A stretch of DNA of 64,000 nucleotides. Origin: Alphaproteobacteria bacterium (lineage in GTDB: Bacteria; Pseudomonadota; Alphaproteobacteria; Caulobacterales; Aquidulcibacteraceae). Numbering within the stretch: position 1 is the stretch's first letter; the number at the start of each line of letters is the position of its first letter. The DNA lies in assembly GCA_016124655.1 (NCBI GenBank), contig WGNI01000002.1:372001-436000 (forward strand). The letters are read 5' to 3'. The position numbers and the translations under genes were made by a program. The notes beneath the pieces are model-generated. The model had not been told where the DNA came from. It searched no databases and saw nothing but the letters and a program-made list of their open reading frames with translations. Of the stretch, positions 17,404 through 27,258 are shown piece by piece.

Positions 17404-18393
17404 ATGCAGACGCCCGCGCTAAGGCCCCGCGGCATGCCCGCCCGCGCCATCGCCGCTCAGCCCGTCCGGGGGGCCCTCTGGCTCCGCGATTTCGAATTGG
17501 GGCTGACATCGCTTCTGGTGCGGAAAACCGGCGCGCGGGTGCCGTATTCGAAGTCGGTTTTGGAAGACACCGCGGCGTGGTTCCGGTTCTTTTTCGCCAT
17601 CCATGCCGCGCAACCCGAGCCCGGCGCGCCGTTCACGGTCGCGTTCTATCCCGACCGCGCGCGACCCTGGTACCTGATCTGGCCGGTGCTGCGCATGGCG
17701 GGGGCGCAACTGACCTCCGATGCCGCGTCGGCCGACGTGCTGTTTCATTTTGAAGACGCCACCTTAAGCGACACGGCCGCGCCCGCGGGGCGGCCGGGCG
17801 CGCGCACCGTCAACGCTGCGGCAGCGGACATTTCAAAGTCGCGGGTGGCCGCGGCGTCGCAGGCGGCGTTCGGACATGCGCTGGCGGTGGATCCGCGCGC
17901 GCATCACGGGCCGATGGTGGAAAAGTCGGAGCTGAACGGCGCGCATGACGGACGCATCGTCGAGGGGCCATGCGAGCCTGCGCCCGGTCGGGTCTATCAG
18001 CGGTTGATCGATAATCGGGCGTCGAATGATGCGCTGGTGCAGGATCTGCGTTGCGTGATTGTGGGTGGGCGCCCGGCCGTGACGTTCATAAAACGGCGCC
18101 CGGTCGGGCAGCGCTTCGCCAACGCCAACACGGAGGTGGAGCTGATTGCGCCAGACAGCGCATTCAGTGCGCGCGAACTGGAGCAGATCGCCGCATTCGC
18201 GCGCGAACTGCGCCTGGACTGGGGCGGATTGGATGTCCTGCGCGACCGCAACGACGGCAAGCTTTACATCGTCGATGCAAATAAGACGGACATGGGCCCG
18301 CCGACGGCGCTGCCCTTGAGGCAAAAAATGCAGGCGGTGCGTATCCTGGCGCGGCGATTCCGCGAATGGATGCAAGACGCGGCTCAGGTTTGA
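17404..18393 (+). CDS. ATP-grasp (RimK-like) domain protein, unknown ligase
   Basis: 329 residues. The C-terminal half fits an ATP-grasp core: the lysine-bearing strand VEKSELNGAHDGRIVEGP, RLIDNRASNDALVQDLRCVI, and the metal-binding end LDVLRDRNDGKLYIVDANKT with Asp-x-Asn. The N-terminal half (FYPDRARPWYLIWPVLRMAG) is unlike known pre-ATP-grasp domains that I recognise. Predicted reaction is an ATP-dependent carboxylate-amine or thiol ligation; the substrate is unknown. The metallo-hydrolase gene follows by 10 bp, suggesting an operon. Start could also be ATG 17434. Confidence 0.7.
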   Translation: MQTPALRPRGMPARAIAAQPVRGALWLRDFELGLTSLLVRKTGARVPYSKSVLEDTAAWFRFFFAIHAAQPEPGAPFTVAFYPDRARPWYLIWPVLRMAGAQLTSDAASADVLFHFEDATLSDTAAPAGRPGARTVNAAAADISKSRVAAASQAAFGHALAVDPRAHHGPMVEKSELNGAHDGRIVEGPCEPAPGRVYQRLIDNRASNDALVQDLRCVIVGGRPAVTFIKRRPVGQRFANANTEVELIAPDSAFSARELEQIAAFARELRLDWGGLDVLRDRNDGKLYIVDANKTDMGPPTALPLRQKMQAVRILARRFREWMQDAAQV

Positions 18394-18403
18394 GGCGGAG
18401 ACC

Positions 18404-19303
18404 ATGGCGGCAAAGATTCCGTTCGTGCGCGAGATGGATTTTGCGTACGGCGAAGCCCGGCAAGTGAGTCCCATGATCCGCAGGCTGGTGGCGAACAATC
18501 CGGGGCCGTTCACGTTTTACGGCACCGGCGTGTACATCATCGGCAAGGGCGATCTGGCGGTGATCGATCCTGGACCCGCCGGAGACGACCACCTGCAATC
18601 GCTGTTGCGTGCGGTGGAAGGCGAGCGGGTGACGCACATTTTCGTGACGCACGGACATATGGACCACAGCCCGGCGGCGCGCCCGCTGGCGGCGGCGACC
18701 GGCGCGAAAATCTACGCCAGCGGCGTCCCGTTCCAGGCGATCGAATCCGACGTGCGCATGGAGGCGGGCGACGATCACGGTTTCCATCCCGATTTCACGC
18801 TCGATGACGGCGCGGTCGTGCGCGGCGCGGGCTGGACGATCGAGGCGGTGTTCACGCCGGGCCACACGTCGCATCACATGGCGTATGCGCTGCATGAGGA
18901 AAATGCGCTGTTCCCCGGCGATCACATCATGGGCTGGTCGACGACGGTGATCAGCCCGCCGGACGGCGACATGAACGATTATCTCGCCAGCCTCGATAAA
19001 GTACGCGCGCGCAATTTCGACACGCTGTGGCCGACGCACGGGCCGCCGATCCGCGAGCCGCAGCCATTCATCGACGCCTACAAGGCGCACCGTCTGGACC
19101 GCGAACGCCAGATCCTGGCGCATCTGCATGCGGGCCGCTCCAGCATCAAGGAAATGGTGCCGATCATGTATGCCGACGTTGACGCGCGGCTGCATCCCGC
19201 CGCTTGCCATTCGGTGCTGGCGCACATGGTGCGGCTGGTGAAGATCGGCGATGTCGTGTGCGATGGCGAACCGGGCGTGGACGCGCGGTACGCGATCGCT
19301 TAA
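18404..19303 (+). CDS. Metallo-beta-lactamase-fold hydrolase (LACTB2-like)
   Basis: 299 residues. The first zinc motif is THGHMDHSPAARPL (HxHxDH), with later ligands in FTPGHTSHHMAYAL and FPGDHIMGWSTTVI, and a final His in LWPTHGPPI. A C-terminal winged-helix-like extension (about 225-299, HLHAGRSSIKEMVPIMYADV) matches the LACTB2 group, which includes RNases and thioester or lactone hydrolases. Directly downstream of the ATP-grasp gene. Its stop interlocks with the convergent DUF1499 gene in TTAA. Confidence 0.88.
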   Translation: MAAKIPFVREMDFAYGEARQVSPMIRRLVANNPGPFTFYGTGVYIIGKGDLAVIDPGPAGDDHLQSLLRAVEGERVTHIFVTHGHMDHSPAARPLAAATGAKIYASGVPFQAIESDVRMEAGDDHGFHPDFTLDDGAVVRGAGWTIEAVFTPGHTSHHMAYALHEENALFPGDHIMGWSTTVISPPDGDMNDYLASLDKVRARNFDTLWPTHGPPIREPQPFIDAYKAHRLDRERQILAHLHAGRSSIKEMVPIMYADVDARLHPAACHSVLAHMVRLVKIGDVVCDGEPGVDARYAIA

Positions 19304-20091
19304 GCGCCGCCCACCGCTGCAGCATAAGCACGGATGCGCGCGGCGTTGGCGCCGAGATCGGACACGCCGACGCGCGATGATGACCGCACATCGATGACCG
19401 ATCCGGTTTCGGAGGGCGCAACGCGCACGACGATGTCATCGGTGAAGCCGTACCAGAAGCTCGACACGGTCGCCTCGATGCGTCCCGCGTCGCGGTTTTC
19501 CTGTGTGATGGTCCACCCTTGCGCGCGCGCGGCGGCGAGCGCTGCGTCATAAGCGCGATCGGGGGCGTCGCTCAGCGTGATGGGCTGAATATCGGCGAAG
19601 GCGGCGCGCTGCAGCTCGGCGTTGGTCTTGCCGGCGGCGGGGCCGAAGCGCGGTCCTTCCGGCACGCGCTGCTCAGCGAACACCGTGGAATTGGAGGCGG
19701 GAATGGCCACGCGCGCGGCGGCGACCGCTTCGGAGAATTGCGGCGGGTTGTCGAGATCGGTGGAGACGTCATGGATGGGCGGAACCGTGCGCGCGGCATT
19801 CATCGCCATCATGCCGTAGCCGAGACCGGCGGCCGGGATCGCAAGCGCGACAAGCGCGGCGACGATGCTCCCGCGCGGGGGCACGACGATCGCCAAGATC
19901 AGCGCAATGAGGGCAAGGCCTGCGCCGATCATCAAGAGCAGCGGCCCGTATTGAAACGTCAGCAGGCCAAAGCCGACGCGCCAATCGAACAGGCCGAATT
20001 TGGTGCCGAGCGCTGCGACCAGAAAATAGACCGGCGTGAGGATCGACAGGATCAAAGACGCGGACACGACGAAGTTGCGGAACGTGGACAT
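19300..20091 (-). CDS. Membrane DUF1499 protein
   Basis: 263 residues. Three membrane segments occupy about 10-30, 48-72 and 77-98 (ALIALILAIVVPPRGSIVAA). The C-terminal DUF1499 domain ends with RSSSRVGVSDLGANAARIRA, paralogous to the soluble protein at 11992. Function unknown; the membrane part suggests an inner-membrane protein with a cytoplasmic or periplasmic DUF1499 domain. Downstream of a VOC-family gene and an acyl-CoA ligase on the same strand with 3-bp and 0-bp gaps, so the three are likely one transcript. Confidence 0.82.
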   Translation of the reverse strand: MSTFRNFVVSASLILSILTPVYFLVAALGTKFGLFDWRVGFGLLTFQYGPLLLMIGAGLALIALILAIVVPPRGSIVAALVALAIPAAGLGYGMMAMNAARTVPPIHDVSTDLDNPPQFSEAVAAARVAIPASNSTVFAEQRVPEGPRFGPAAGKTNAELQRAAFADIQPITLSDAPDRAYDAALAAARAQGWTITQENRDAGRIEATVSSFWYGFTDDIVVRVAPSETGSVIDVRSSSRVGVSDLGANAARIRAYAAAVGGA

Positions 20092-20094
20092 CGA

Positions 20095-20487
20095 TCACTC
20101 CCCGGGCGCGCGCTTGTGCACCAGATCCCATTTGTTGCCGTATAGATCCTCGAACACGGCGACCTTGCCGTAGGCCTCCAAACGAGGCTGTTCAAGGAAT
20201 TTCACGCCGCGCGCAAGGAATGCGGCGTGGTCGCGGTCGAAGTCATCGGTCTCCAGAAAGAAGCCGACGCGGCCGCCGGTCTGCGCGCCGATCGCTTCGG
20301 CCTGGCGTGGATTGGCGGCCTTCGCCAGGAGCAGCGCCGCTCCGCCCGCGCCAGGCGAGACCACCACCCAACGCTTGCCGGCGCCCATGGGCGCGTCATC
20401 CAAGAGCTGGAAACCCAACGCGCCGGTAAAATAGGCGATGGCCTCGTCGTAATCGCGCACGACAAGGGTCACGCGCGCGAGCGGCAT
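20095..20487 (-). CDS. VOC-family (glyoxalase-fold) protein
   Basis: 130 residues starting MPLARVTLVVRDYDEAIAYF, with the paired beta-alpha-beta-beta-beta modules of the vicinal oxygen chelate superfamily and the family close VFEDLYGNKWDLVHK. The pattern DPxGN is replaced by DLYGN, as in many bleomycin-resistance-like members. Possible metal ligands are Glu in the second half and His near the C-terminus. Substrate not inferable. It abuts the acyl-CoA ligase stop. Confidence 0.85.
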   Translation of the reverse strand: MPLARVTLVVRDYDEAIAYFTGALGFQLLDDAPMGAGKRWVVVSPGAGGAALLLAKAANPRQAEAIGAQTGGRVGFFLETDDFDRDHAAFLARGVKFLEQPRLEAYGKVAVFEDLYGNKWDLVHKRAPGE

Positions 20488-22143
20488 CTATTCCGCGGCC
20501 TGAGCGGTGGGTAGGCGATAGTCCTTGAACATTTCGCGCAGCGCCAATTTGTTGATCTTGCCTGTCGCGCCGAGGGGAATTTTCTCCACCATCACGACGT
20601 CATCGGGCGTCCACCATTTGGCGATCTTGCCGTCGAGGTACGCGAGCACGGCTTCCTTCGTCGGCTGGCCGCCAGCCGCGGGCTCGATGATCAGAAGCGG
20701 GCGTTCGTCCCATTTCGGATGCAGCACGCCGATGACGGCCGCGCAGGCGACGCCTTCTGCGCCGAGCGCGATGTTTTCGATTTCGATGGAGGAAATCCAT
20801 TCACCGCCGGACTTGATGACGTCCTTGGCGCGATCGGTGATCTGCATGTAGCCGGCGGGATCGATGGTGGCGACGTCGCCGGTGTCAAAGAAGCCGTCGG
20901 CCTCCAACGCCGTCCCATCTGCGCGCCGCGCGCCATCGTTGCGGAAATAGGCTTTCGCAACCGCGGGGCCGCGCACCAGGAGCCTTCCGAACGTGGTTCC
21001 GTCATGCGGCAATTCCTTGCCGTCATCGTCGGTGATTTTCATGTCGACGGTGAAAATCGGCCGACCCTGCTTGAGCTTCAGGCGCATGCGTTCGTCGATG
21101 CCCTTGCGGGAGTCTTCCGGCGTGAGTGCGCCCAAGGTGCCGATCGGGCTCATCTCCGTCATGCCCCAAGCGTGGATCACGTCGACGCCATAATCGACTT
21201 CGAATGCGCGGAGCACGGCTTCAGGCACCGCCGAGCCGCCGATGGCCACGCGCTTCAAGGTGGAGAGCTTCTTTCCATTGTCGCGCAGGAATTGCAGCAG
21301 CATCAGCCACACGGTCGGCACTGCGGCGGTGAAGGTCACGCCTTCCTCCTCCAGCAATTCATAGACGCTTTGGCCGTCCAGCTTGGCGCCGGGCATGACG
21401 AGCTTGGCGCCGGCCATTGGGCCGACGAACGCGATCGCCCAGGCGTTGGCGTGGAACATCGGCACGACCGGCATGATCACGTCCGATGATTTCACGCCGA
21501 AGCAATCGGGCTGATTGGCGGTCAACGCGTGCAGCATGTTGGAGCGGTGCGAGTAGAGCACGCCCTTGGGATTGCCGGTGGTGCCGGAGGTGTAGCACAG
21601 GCCCGCGGCGGTGTTTTCATCGAAGCCGCCCCAGCGCGCGGCGTCGGGACGGCCGGCGATGAAGTCTTCGTACGCCACCGCGTTCCGCAGCGTGGTTTGC
21701 GGCATGTGCGCGCGATCGGTGAGGATGATGAAGCTTTCGATGGTCTGCAATTGATCGGCGATCTTCTCAATAATCGGCACGAAGGTGAGATCGACGAAGA
21801 GAAGGCGGTCGCCGGCGTGATTGGCGATCCAGGCGATCTGTTCGGGAAACAAGCGCGGATTGATGGTGTGCAGCACCGCGCCCATGCCCATGGCGCCATA
21901 CCAGACCTCCATGTGGCGCGCGGAATTCCAGGCGAGCGTGGCGACGCGGTCGCCGGTGACGATTCCGCGCTCTTGCAGCGCGTGGGTGACCTGCTTGGCG
22001 CGCGACCACACCTCGGCATAGGTGGTGCGCACGATCGGGCCTTCGACGCTGCGGGTGACGATTTCGCGATGCGGCGAGGCGGCCTTGGAATAATCCAGGA
22101 TCTTGTCGAGCGTCATCGCCCAGTCTTGCATCGAGCCCAGCAT
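20488..22143 (-). CDS. Fatty acyl-CoA synthetase (AMP-binding)
   Basis: 551 residues. It activates a medium- or long-chain carboxylate to the acyl-adenylate and then the CoA thioester. The P-loop is [21 protein letters not shown]5 is [12 protein letters not shown]; the A7-A8 region is [20 protein letters not shown] followed by [20 protein letters not shown], and the catalytic lysine is in [19 protein letters not shown] 22143 has GGAGG five bases upstream. The substrate class (fatty acid) is inferred from overall similarity to DMSP/medium-chain ligases. Probably heads an operon with the VOC and DUF1499 genes. Confidence 0.93.
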   Translation of the reverse strand: MLGSMQDWAMTLDKILDYSKAASPHREIVTRSVEGPIVRTTYAEVWSRAKQVTHALQERGIVTGDRVATLAWNSARHMEVWYGAMGMGAVLHTINPRLFPEQIAWIANHAGDRLLFVDLTFVPIIEKIADQLQTIESFIILTDRAHMPQTTLRNAVAYEDFIAGRPDAARWGGFDENTAAGLCYTSGTTGNPKGVLYSHRSNMLHALTANQPDCFGVKSSDVIMPVVPMFHANAWAIAFVGPMAGAKLVMPGAKLDGQSVYELLEEEGVTFTAAVPTVWLMLLQFLRDNGKKLSTLKRVAIGGSAVPEAVLRAFEVDYGVDVIHAWGMTEMSPIGTLGALTPEDSRKGIDERMRLKLKQGRPIFTVDMKITDDDGKELPHDGTTFGRLLVRGPAVAKAYFRNDGARRADGTALEADGFFDTGDVATIDPAGYMQITDRAKDVIKSGGEWISSIEIENIALGAEGVACAAVIGVLHPKWDERPLLIIEPAAGGQPTKEAVLAYLDGKIAKWWTPDDVVMVEKIPLGATGKINKLALREMFKDYRLPTAQAAE

Positions 22144-22252
22144 GCGCGCCTCCGTGTCAGCGCGCGTGGCCGGCCGCGCGCCTTTCCGTAAGGTTTAGGC
22201 GGAAGCGTTCAGGGCTGCAAATACACGCTGGCGCAGAAGAGAGCGGTACGCT

Positions 22253-22702
22253 TTAGGCGGCGCGGCGTGTTTCCGCGGCGCGGCGGCGGGGCGGTCCGAT
22301 CTCGCCCAAAGCGCGCACGGCGACGACCGCGCTCGCAGCGCTCGCGAGGCGATCGACCGCTTCGGGATCGTCGGCGAACTCAAAGCCAGCGGAGCGCATT
22401 TGCGCCCACAGCGCGCGGGCGCCGGCTGCGGCTTTCGCGGGATCGCGGCGCAAAACCAATTTGGCGATGCGGCCGAAATCGGCGGGCGGTCCGTAATTTG
22501 ACGCGAAGACGCATTGGCCCGCGGTTTCCTCCGCCCAGAGCGAGGCCACCATCGCCGCGCGCGGCGCGCGCACGCCAAAGCGGCGGACAGCAGCGATGTC
22601 GGAGCGTCTTGGAATGACGGTTGGCGCGCGCGGACGCAGCGAAAGGTCGCCCAAAGCGGCCACAAACATCGCCGCCGTCGCAGCCGCCCGCCATCCGCGC
22701 AT
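22253..22702 (-). CDS. Hypothetical protein with N-terminal signal/anchor
   Basis: 149 residues starting at ATG 22702, preceded by GGGGGA. MRGWRAAATAAMFVAALGDL looks like a signal sequence or anchor. The rest is Ala/Arg-rich and helical, with no family I recognise. A conserved-looking segment is CVFASNYGPPADFGRIAKLV. It is downstream of pdxH on the same strand with a 77-bp gap. The longer upstream frame lacks a better start. Confidence 0.6.
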   Translation of the reverse strand: MRGWRAAATAAMFVAALGDLSLRPRAPTVIPRRSDIAAVRRFGVRAPRAAMVASLWAEETAGQCVFASNYGPPADFGRIAKLVLRRDPAKAAAGARALWAQMRSAGFEFADDPEAVDRLASAASAVVAVRALGEIGPPRRRAAETRRAA

Positions 22703-22779
22703 CCGCCGTCCCCCGACCTTCTGTTGGACGTTCAGAATTGGGCAGGCATGCTGAAGAAACCGTAAAGCGAAACGATCGC

Positions 22780-23442
22780 TTAAGGAAAAAGGCGCGATTT
22801 CGTCCACGCGGCGTCGAGCGCGGCGCGCCGGAACTCCAGCCGGTCGTGCAGGCGAAACGGACGGTCGCGCCAAAACTCAATTTGCAGCGGGCGCACGCGC
22901 CAGCCGATCCAGTGCGGCGGGCGCGGCACCTCGCCCAGCCCGAATTTGGCTGCGTATTCCGCAATGCGCTTCTCCAGCGCCAGGCGGCCCTGCATCGGGC
23001 GGGATTGGTCTGACGCCCAGGCGCCGATGCGGGCGTCGCGGGCGCGGCTGGCGAAATAGCGATCCGCCTCGCCGTCGCCAACCGGCTCCACTGGTCCGCG
23101 CACGCGGACCTGGCGGCGCAGCGACTTCCAGTGAAAGCACAGCGCCGCGTTCGGATTTTCCGCCAGCTCGCGGCCCTTGGCGCTTTGTGCGTTGGAGTAG
23201 AACGTGAAGCCGCGCGCATCGACGTCTTTGAGAAGCACCATGCGCACGTCTGGCGCGCCGTCGGCGCCGCAGGTGGCGAGGGCGACGGCGTTGGAGTCGT
23301 TGGGCTCCTTGGCGCGCGCATCCTTTAACCATTCGGTGAACAAGGCGATCGGTTCTCCGAGCGCGAAGAAGGCCGCATCGTCAGGCGGCGGGGTCTGGCC
23401 CTCATAGGTTGGCGAGGGCGGTATCAGGTCGCGGTCGGCCAC
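22780..23442 (-). CDS. pdxH: Pyridoxamine 5'-phosphate oxidase
   Basis: 220 residues. FMN enzyme producing pyridoxal phosphate from pyridoxine or pyridoxamine phosphate. The FMN-binding motif [20 protein letters not shown], the [11 protein letters not shown] strand and the C-terminal PROSITE-type segment [20 protein letters not shown] with [10 protein letters not shown] are all present. Start is GTG 23442 with GGAG upstream. It is divergent from aroC across about 50 bp, so their promoters lie back to back. Confidence 0.96.
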   Translation of the reverse strand: MADRDLIPPSPTYEGQTPPPDDAAFFALGEPIALFTEWLKDARAKEPNDSNAVALATCGADGAPDVRMVLLKDVDARGFTFYSNAQSAKGRELAENPNAALCFHWKSLRRQVRVRGPVEPVGDGEADRYFASRARDARIGAWASDQSRPMQGRLALEKRIAEYAAKFGLGEVPRPPHWIGWRVRPLQIEFWRDRPFRLHDRLEFRRAALDAAWTKSRLFP

Positions 23443-23492
23443 GCTTAGCTCCGGTTGAGACTTTGCATGATATAGAGCCTCAGAGCCCGGTT

Positions 23493-24587
23493 ATGTCCCA
23501 CAACACGTTCGGTCACCTGTTCCGCGTCACCACCTGGGGCGAAAGCCATGGGCCAGCGCTCGGCTGCGTGGTGGACGGCTGCCCGCCCGGTCTGGCGCTG
23601 ACGGAGGCTGACGTCCAGCACTGGCTCGACCGCCGGCGGCCCGGCACAAGCCGCTTCGTGACGCAGAGGCGGGAGCCGGACGCGGTGAAAATCCTGTCCG
23701 GGGTGTTCGAGGACGAGCGCACCGGCGGGCCCGTCACCACTGGGACGCCGATTCAGATGATGATCGAGAACGTCGACCAGCGTTCGAAAGATTACGGCAC
23801 GATCCGCGATCTCTACCGCCCAGGACACGCCGACTACAGCTATGACGCGAAGTACGGGGTGCGCGACTATCGCGGCGGCGGGCGATCCTCGGCCCGAGAA
23901 ACGGCGGCGCGGGTGGCGGCCGGCGCGGTGGCCCGCAAGGTCCTTGGCGAGGGCGTGGTCATTCGCGCCGCGCTCGTCCAGATCGGGACGATCGCCGTCG
24001 ACCGCGCGCGCTGGGACTGGGCTGAGACCGACAAGAACGCGTTCTGGTGTCCTGACGCGGAGACCGCCGCGCGCTGGGAAGAGGCGCTGGACGCTGCGCG
24101 GAAAGCCGGATCGTCCCTTGGCGCGATCGTGGAGGTCGTGGCCGAGGGGGTTCCCGCGGGATGGGGCGCGCCGATCTATGGCAAGCTCGACGCCGACCTC
24201 GCCGGCGCCTTCATGAGCATCAATGCGGTGAAGGGCGTGGAAATCGGCGCGGGCTTCGCTGCGGCGGCGCTGACGGGGGTGGAGAACGCCGATGAGATGC
24301 GCGCCTCCAATGACGCAGGACCCGCGTTTTCATCGAACCATGCCGGGGGCGTGCTGGGCGGCATCTCAACCGGCCAGCCGATCGTGGCGCGCTTTGCGGT
24401 CAAGCCAACCTCGTCGATCCTGACGCCGCGCCAGACGGTGACGCGCGCGGGCGAGAATGCCGAGATTTCCACGGAGGGCCGTCACGACCCTTGCGTCGGC
24501 ATCCGCGCGGCGCCGGTGGGCGAAGCGATGATAGCGTGCGTGCTGGCGGATCAAAAATTGCGTCACCGCGGGCAGACCGGGCGTTAG
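23493..24587 (+). CDS. aroC: Chorismate synthase
   Basis: 364 residues. Last step of the shikimate pathway, converting 5-enolpyruvylshikimate 3-phosphate to chorismate with reduced FMN. The N-terminal signature [18 protein letters not shown], the central [20 protein letters not shown] and the C-terminal [17 protein letters not shown] are intact. ATG 23493 is chosen because it gives the standard [20 protein letters not shown]. An extended -10-like TATAGA lies about 20 bp upstream. Stop interlocks with the GST gene in TTAG. Confidence 0.97.
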   Translation: MSHNTFGHLFRVTTWGESHGPALGCVVDGCPPGLALTEADVQHWLDRRRPGTSRFVTQRREPDAVKILSGVFEDERTGGPVTTGTPIQMMIENVDQRSKDYGTIRDLYRPGHADYSYDAKYGVRDYRGGGRSSARETAARVAAGAVARKVLGEGVVIRAALVQIGTIAVDRARWDWAETDKNAFWCPDAETAARWEEALDAARKAGSSLGAIVEVVAEGVPAGWGAPIYGKLDADLAGAFMSINAVKGVEIGAGFAAAALTGVENADEMRASNDAGPAFSSNHAGGVLGGISTGQPIVARFAVKPTSSILTPRQTVTRAGENAEISTEGRHDPCVGIRAAPVGEAMIACVLADQKLRHRGQTGR

Positions 24588-25213
24588 ACGGAGGCCTCGC
24601 CTTCGGCTTGAGCGGCGAGCGCGCGCTGAAACCCCTCGCGCATCTGCATGCGGGACCAATAGTCTTTCATGGTTTCGGGAAATCCTTCGGCCAGGCCGAG
24701 ACGTTCGGCCAGCATCAGCGCATAGGCGAAGGAAATATCGGCCATGGTGAAGCGTCCCGCGCACACGAATTCGGGGCCGGCCAGTTTCGCAGCCGCGCGC
24801 AGGCGCGAGAGAAACCATTTGCGATAATCTTCGGCGGCCTGCGCGGCGCGGCGTTCGGGCGGCTCCAGCACGGTGTACCGCAGCACGATGGTTTGCGGGA
24901 ATGTGAGGGTTGCTTCGCCCATGTGCAAAAAATTCAAGAACGCTGCAAATTCCGGCTCCTGGGGTTCAACAACGAGCGGCGTCGGTCCATATCTTGCGCC
25001 CAGATAGAGGCACATCGCAGCGCTTTCGGTCATGCGCGCGTCGCCGTCGAACAACACCGGCACCGTGCCTAACGGATTGAGGTCGAGATAGTTGTCGACC
25101 CGCGCGCGGGGCGGAAACGGCATTAGCGTCAACTCATAGGGAAGGCGCATTTCCTCAAGCGCCCAGAGCGGGCGAAACGACCGCGCAAACGCGCAATGAT
25201 GCAGATGGATCAT
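24584..25213 (-). CDS. Glutathione S-transferase family protein
   Basis: 209 residues. The N-terminal thioredoxin-like domain has the [20 protein letters not shown] pattern and the cis-Pro segment [11 protein letters not shown] with the glutathione-binding [14 protein letters not shown]. The C-terminal helical domain includes [20 protein letters not shown], the N-capping box. The catalytic residue is probably the Ser of ARSFRP. ATG 25213 with AAGGA upstream overlaps the bolA stop by 4 bp, so the two are co-translated. Confidence 0.92.
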   Translation of the reverse strand: MIHLHHCAFARSFRPLWALEEMRLPYELTLMPFPPRARVDNYLDLNPLGTVPVLFDGDARMTESAAMCLYLGARYGPTPLVVEPQEPEFAAFLNFLHMGEATLTFPQTIVLRYTVLEPPERRAAQAAEDYRKWFLSRLRAAAKLAGPEFVCAGRFTMADISFAYALMLAERLGLAEGFPETMKDYWSRMQMREGFQRALAAQAEGEASV

Positions 25214-25449
25214 GCAGGGTCCTTTGCGCCGGTCTCCAGCGCGAGCGCGTGCAAGACGCCGCCCATGCGGCCCTGGAGCGCGGCGTAAACCATCTGGTGC
25301 TGGGCGACGCGCGACTTGCCGGCGAACGCGGCTGACTTCACCACGGCCTTGTAGTGGTCGCCATCGCCGGCAAGATCCGTAATCGCGATTTCGGCGTCGG
25401 GCAGCGCCGCCCGGATCAGGGCTTCGATTTCAGCGGCGGCCATCGCCAT
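25210..25449 (-). CDS. bolA: BolA-family protein
   Basis: 79 residues. BolA-like proteins partner monothiol glutaredoxins in iron-sulphur cluster handling. The class II KH-like fold is indicated by IEALIRAALPDAEIAITDLA, then GDGDHYKAVV, the conserved SRVAQHQMVYAALQGRMGG helix and the invariant HALALET end. ATG 25449 gives MAMAAAEI; a second ATG six bases later is an alternative. Operon with GST; its likely partner gene grxD is at 12395. Confidence 0.92.
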   Translation of the reverse strand: MAMAAAEIEALIRAALPDAEIAITDLAGDGDHYKAVVKSAAFAGKSRVAQHQMVYAALQGRMGGVLHALALETGAKDPA

Positions 25450-25861
25450 ACGTGCGTTCTCCTTGGAGGCGTTGGTTGATTTTCCCGGTTTGGCCACGCC
25501 ATGGCAACTGCGCCCGCGGGGCGGCGCCCGTTTGATGGGCTGGCGCGCGTGGACCGGGGTCAGCGCCAGACCACATGGGCTGTAAATTCGCTCACTGCGA
25601 TGGAGGCGTTGACAAGCTGCCACTTTCCGAAAATTTAGGGGATAGTCGCGTGCGCTCCGGCAGACCGCAGAATAAGCGGCGGCGGCAGCGCGTTGGTGGG
25701 AGGATATTGCGGCGGCCAAGGGAATTGGCTAGGCCGCAGACCGATCTCCGAAACGCTGCTCGCTGCGGTCGTCTTCTGGGCGATCGTAAACGTGTCGCAA
25801 TTTTGGTGCAGGACCGCTCCAGGCGGTCACCCAGAGGTCAGGGCAAACACAAGGGCTTACC
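25450..25861. other. 412-bp spacer upstream of exbB with no convincing gene
   Basis: The spacer between bolA and exbB is lower in coding-like bias than its surroundings; open frames crossing it show no domain pattern. It contains a promoter candidate at 25609-25637, a hairpin GACCGC (25812-25817) TCCAG GCGGTC (25823-25828), and an AAGGG Shine-Dalgarno at 25851-25855 six bases from the exbB ATG. It probably carries the regulatory region for the TonB operon. No Fur-box palindrome was recognised. Confidence 0.6.
25609..25637 (+). promoter_or_regulatory. Candidate sigma-70 promoter for the TonB operon
   Basis: TTGACA at 25609-25614 followed after 17 bp by AATTTA at 25632-25637, about 225 bp before the exbB start, in the only AT-rich part of the spacer. 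The long 5' leader downstream would include the 25812 hairpin. The -10 match is weak. Confidence 0.4.
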
Positions 25862-26740
25862 ATGAAGGCGTTGATGTACTCACTCCTCACGGCTTACGCG
25901 CAAGCCGGGAGCACACCCGCCGGGCAAACGCCCGCCCCCGGGACGGACCCCGCCGCAGCGCCTGCCGCGGCGCCGCCGCCGGTGACGCCCTCGGCGTCCG
26001 AGCTGGACGCCGCCAAGGCGCAGGCCGCAGAACGCGCCGCAGAAGAAGCCGGCCAGCACGATCTCAGCCTCATGACGCTCATCCGCGAGCTCAACGAGGT
26101 GGAGATGGGCGTGCTGATCATTCTCGGCCTCTGCACGATTTACGCGATCGCGCTGCTGTTCGAGAAAATCTACGTCATGCGCAAGACCGCAGGCCAGACG
26201 AAGGACTTCCTGGCCGCCTTCCGCAAGGCCAATTCGGTCGAGGAAGCCGAAGCCATCGTGCGCAAGCTGCCGCAATCCGGCATCCGCTCGATGTTCGACG
26301 CGGGGATGGCGGAAGTCCGCCGCACCCAGGACCTCGGCCTCTACACGATGCGCGACGCGCGCGATCACACGATGCAGCGCGTCTCCGCGGCGATGAGCAC
26401 CAAGCAGAACGAGCACCTTGAAGAGCTCGGCTCCAACATGACCTTCCTGGCGTCGATCGGCGCGAATGCGCCGTTCATCGGCCTGTTCGGCACCGTCTGG
26501 GGCATCATGGTCGCCTTCGTCGGCATCGCGGAAACCCAGACCACGTCGCTGGCCGTCGTCGCTCCCGGCATCGCCGGCGCGCTGCTCGCCACCGCAGCGG
26601 GCCTCGCCGCCGCCATCCCGGCCGTGCTCATCTACAACTTCGCCGCCAAGCAGATCTCCAAGCAGGCGAACAAGATGGAGGACTTCGCCGCGGAGTTCAT
26701 CGCGCTCGTGTCGCGGGACATGGATCGCCGCGCGGCCTAA
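25862..26740 (+). CDS. exbB: ExbB/TolQ-type proton channel subunit
   Basis: 292 residues. The N-terminus has a short hydrophobic stretch and an Ala/Pro-rich linker to about residue 65, longer than in classical ExbB. The MotA/TolQ/ExbB domain follows, with membrane helices at about 82-100 ([20 protein letters not shown]), 190-215 ([20 protein letters not shown]) and 228-252 ([20 protein letters not shown]). It forms the proton channel energising TonB at the outer membrane. First gene of exbB-exbD-exbD-tonB. Channel Thr residues expected in TM2/TM3 are present. Confidence 0.93.
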   Translation: MKALMYSLLTAYAQAGSTPAGQTPAPGTDPAAAPAAAPPPVTPSASELDAAKAQAAERAAEEAGQHDLSLMTLIRELNEVEMGVLIILGLCTIYAIALLFEKIYVMRKTAGQTKDFLAAFRKANSVEEAEAIVRKLPQSGIRSMFDAGMAEVRRTQDLGLYTMRDARDHTMQRVSAAMSTKQNEHLEELGSNMTFLASIGANAPFIGLFGTVWGIMVAFVGIAETQTTSLAVVAPGIAGALLATAAGLAAAIPAVLIYNFAAKQISKQANKMEDFAAEFIALVSRDMDRRAA

Positions 26741-26764
26741 CTCGCCAAAGGGAGGAGAGACCCG

Positions 26765-27244
26765 ATGGGCGGGAAAGTAGCAGCCCCAGGGCACGGCGGC
26801 GGCAAACGCGGCCGGTTGGACGTCAACGCCGAACCGAACGTCATTCCGTTCATCGACGTGATGCTCGTCCTGCTGATCATCTTCATGGTGGCGGCGCCGA
26901 TCGCCACCGTGGACATTCAGGTCGATTTGCCGAAGTCCAAGATCTTGCCGTCCAAGCGCCCGCCCAAGCCGACCTGGGTATCGGTAACCGACGACGGCAC
27001 GGGCATCCGCACCTACGTCATGAACGACGAGGTGCCGATGGAAAATCTGGGCCCGGCGACGTTCGACGCGGTCACGCTGAACACGCCGTCCGCGCAAGGC
27101 GACGAGCAAGAGATTCTCGATCAGCGGGTCTACATCCGGGCGCAGACCGAGACGCAGTACAAGAACGTCATGCGCGTCATGAACCGGCTGCAGGATCGCG
27201 GCTTCACCAAAATCGCCCTCGTCGCCGAAGACCGGCGCCGGTGA
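26765..27244 (+). CDS. exbD: ExbD/TolR biopolymer transport protein, copy 1
   Basis: 159 residues. One membrane helix (NVIPFIDVMLVLLIIFMVAA) carries the essential Asp in PFIDVML, followed by a periplasmic domain. It acts with ExbB in coupling the proton gradient to TonB. The periplasmic domain has an insert (TWVSVTDDGTGIRTYVMNDE) absent from copy 2, so the two copies are not recent duplicates. 24 bp after exbB. Confidence 0.92.
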   Translation: MGGKVAAPGHGGGKRGRLDVNAEPNVIPFIDVMLVLLIIFMVAAPIATVDIQVDLPKSKILPSKRPPKPTWVSVTDDGTGIRTYVMNDEVPMENLGPATFDAVTLNTPSAQGDEQEILDQRVYIRAQTETQYKNVMRVMNRLQDRGFTKIALVAEDRRR

Positions 27245-27258
27245 CGGGAGAGAGCTGA

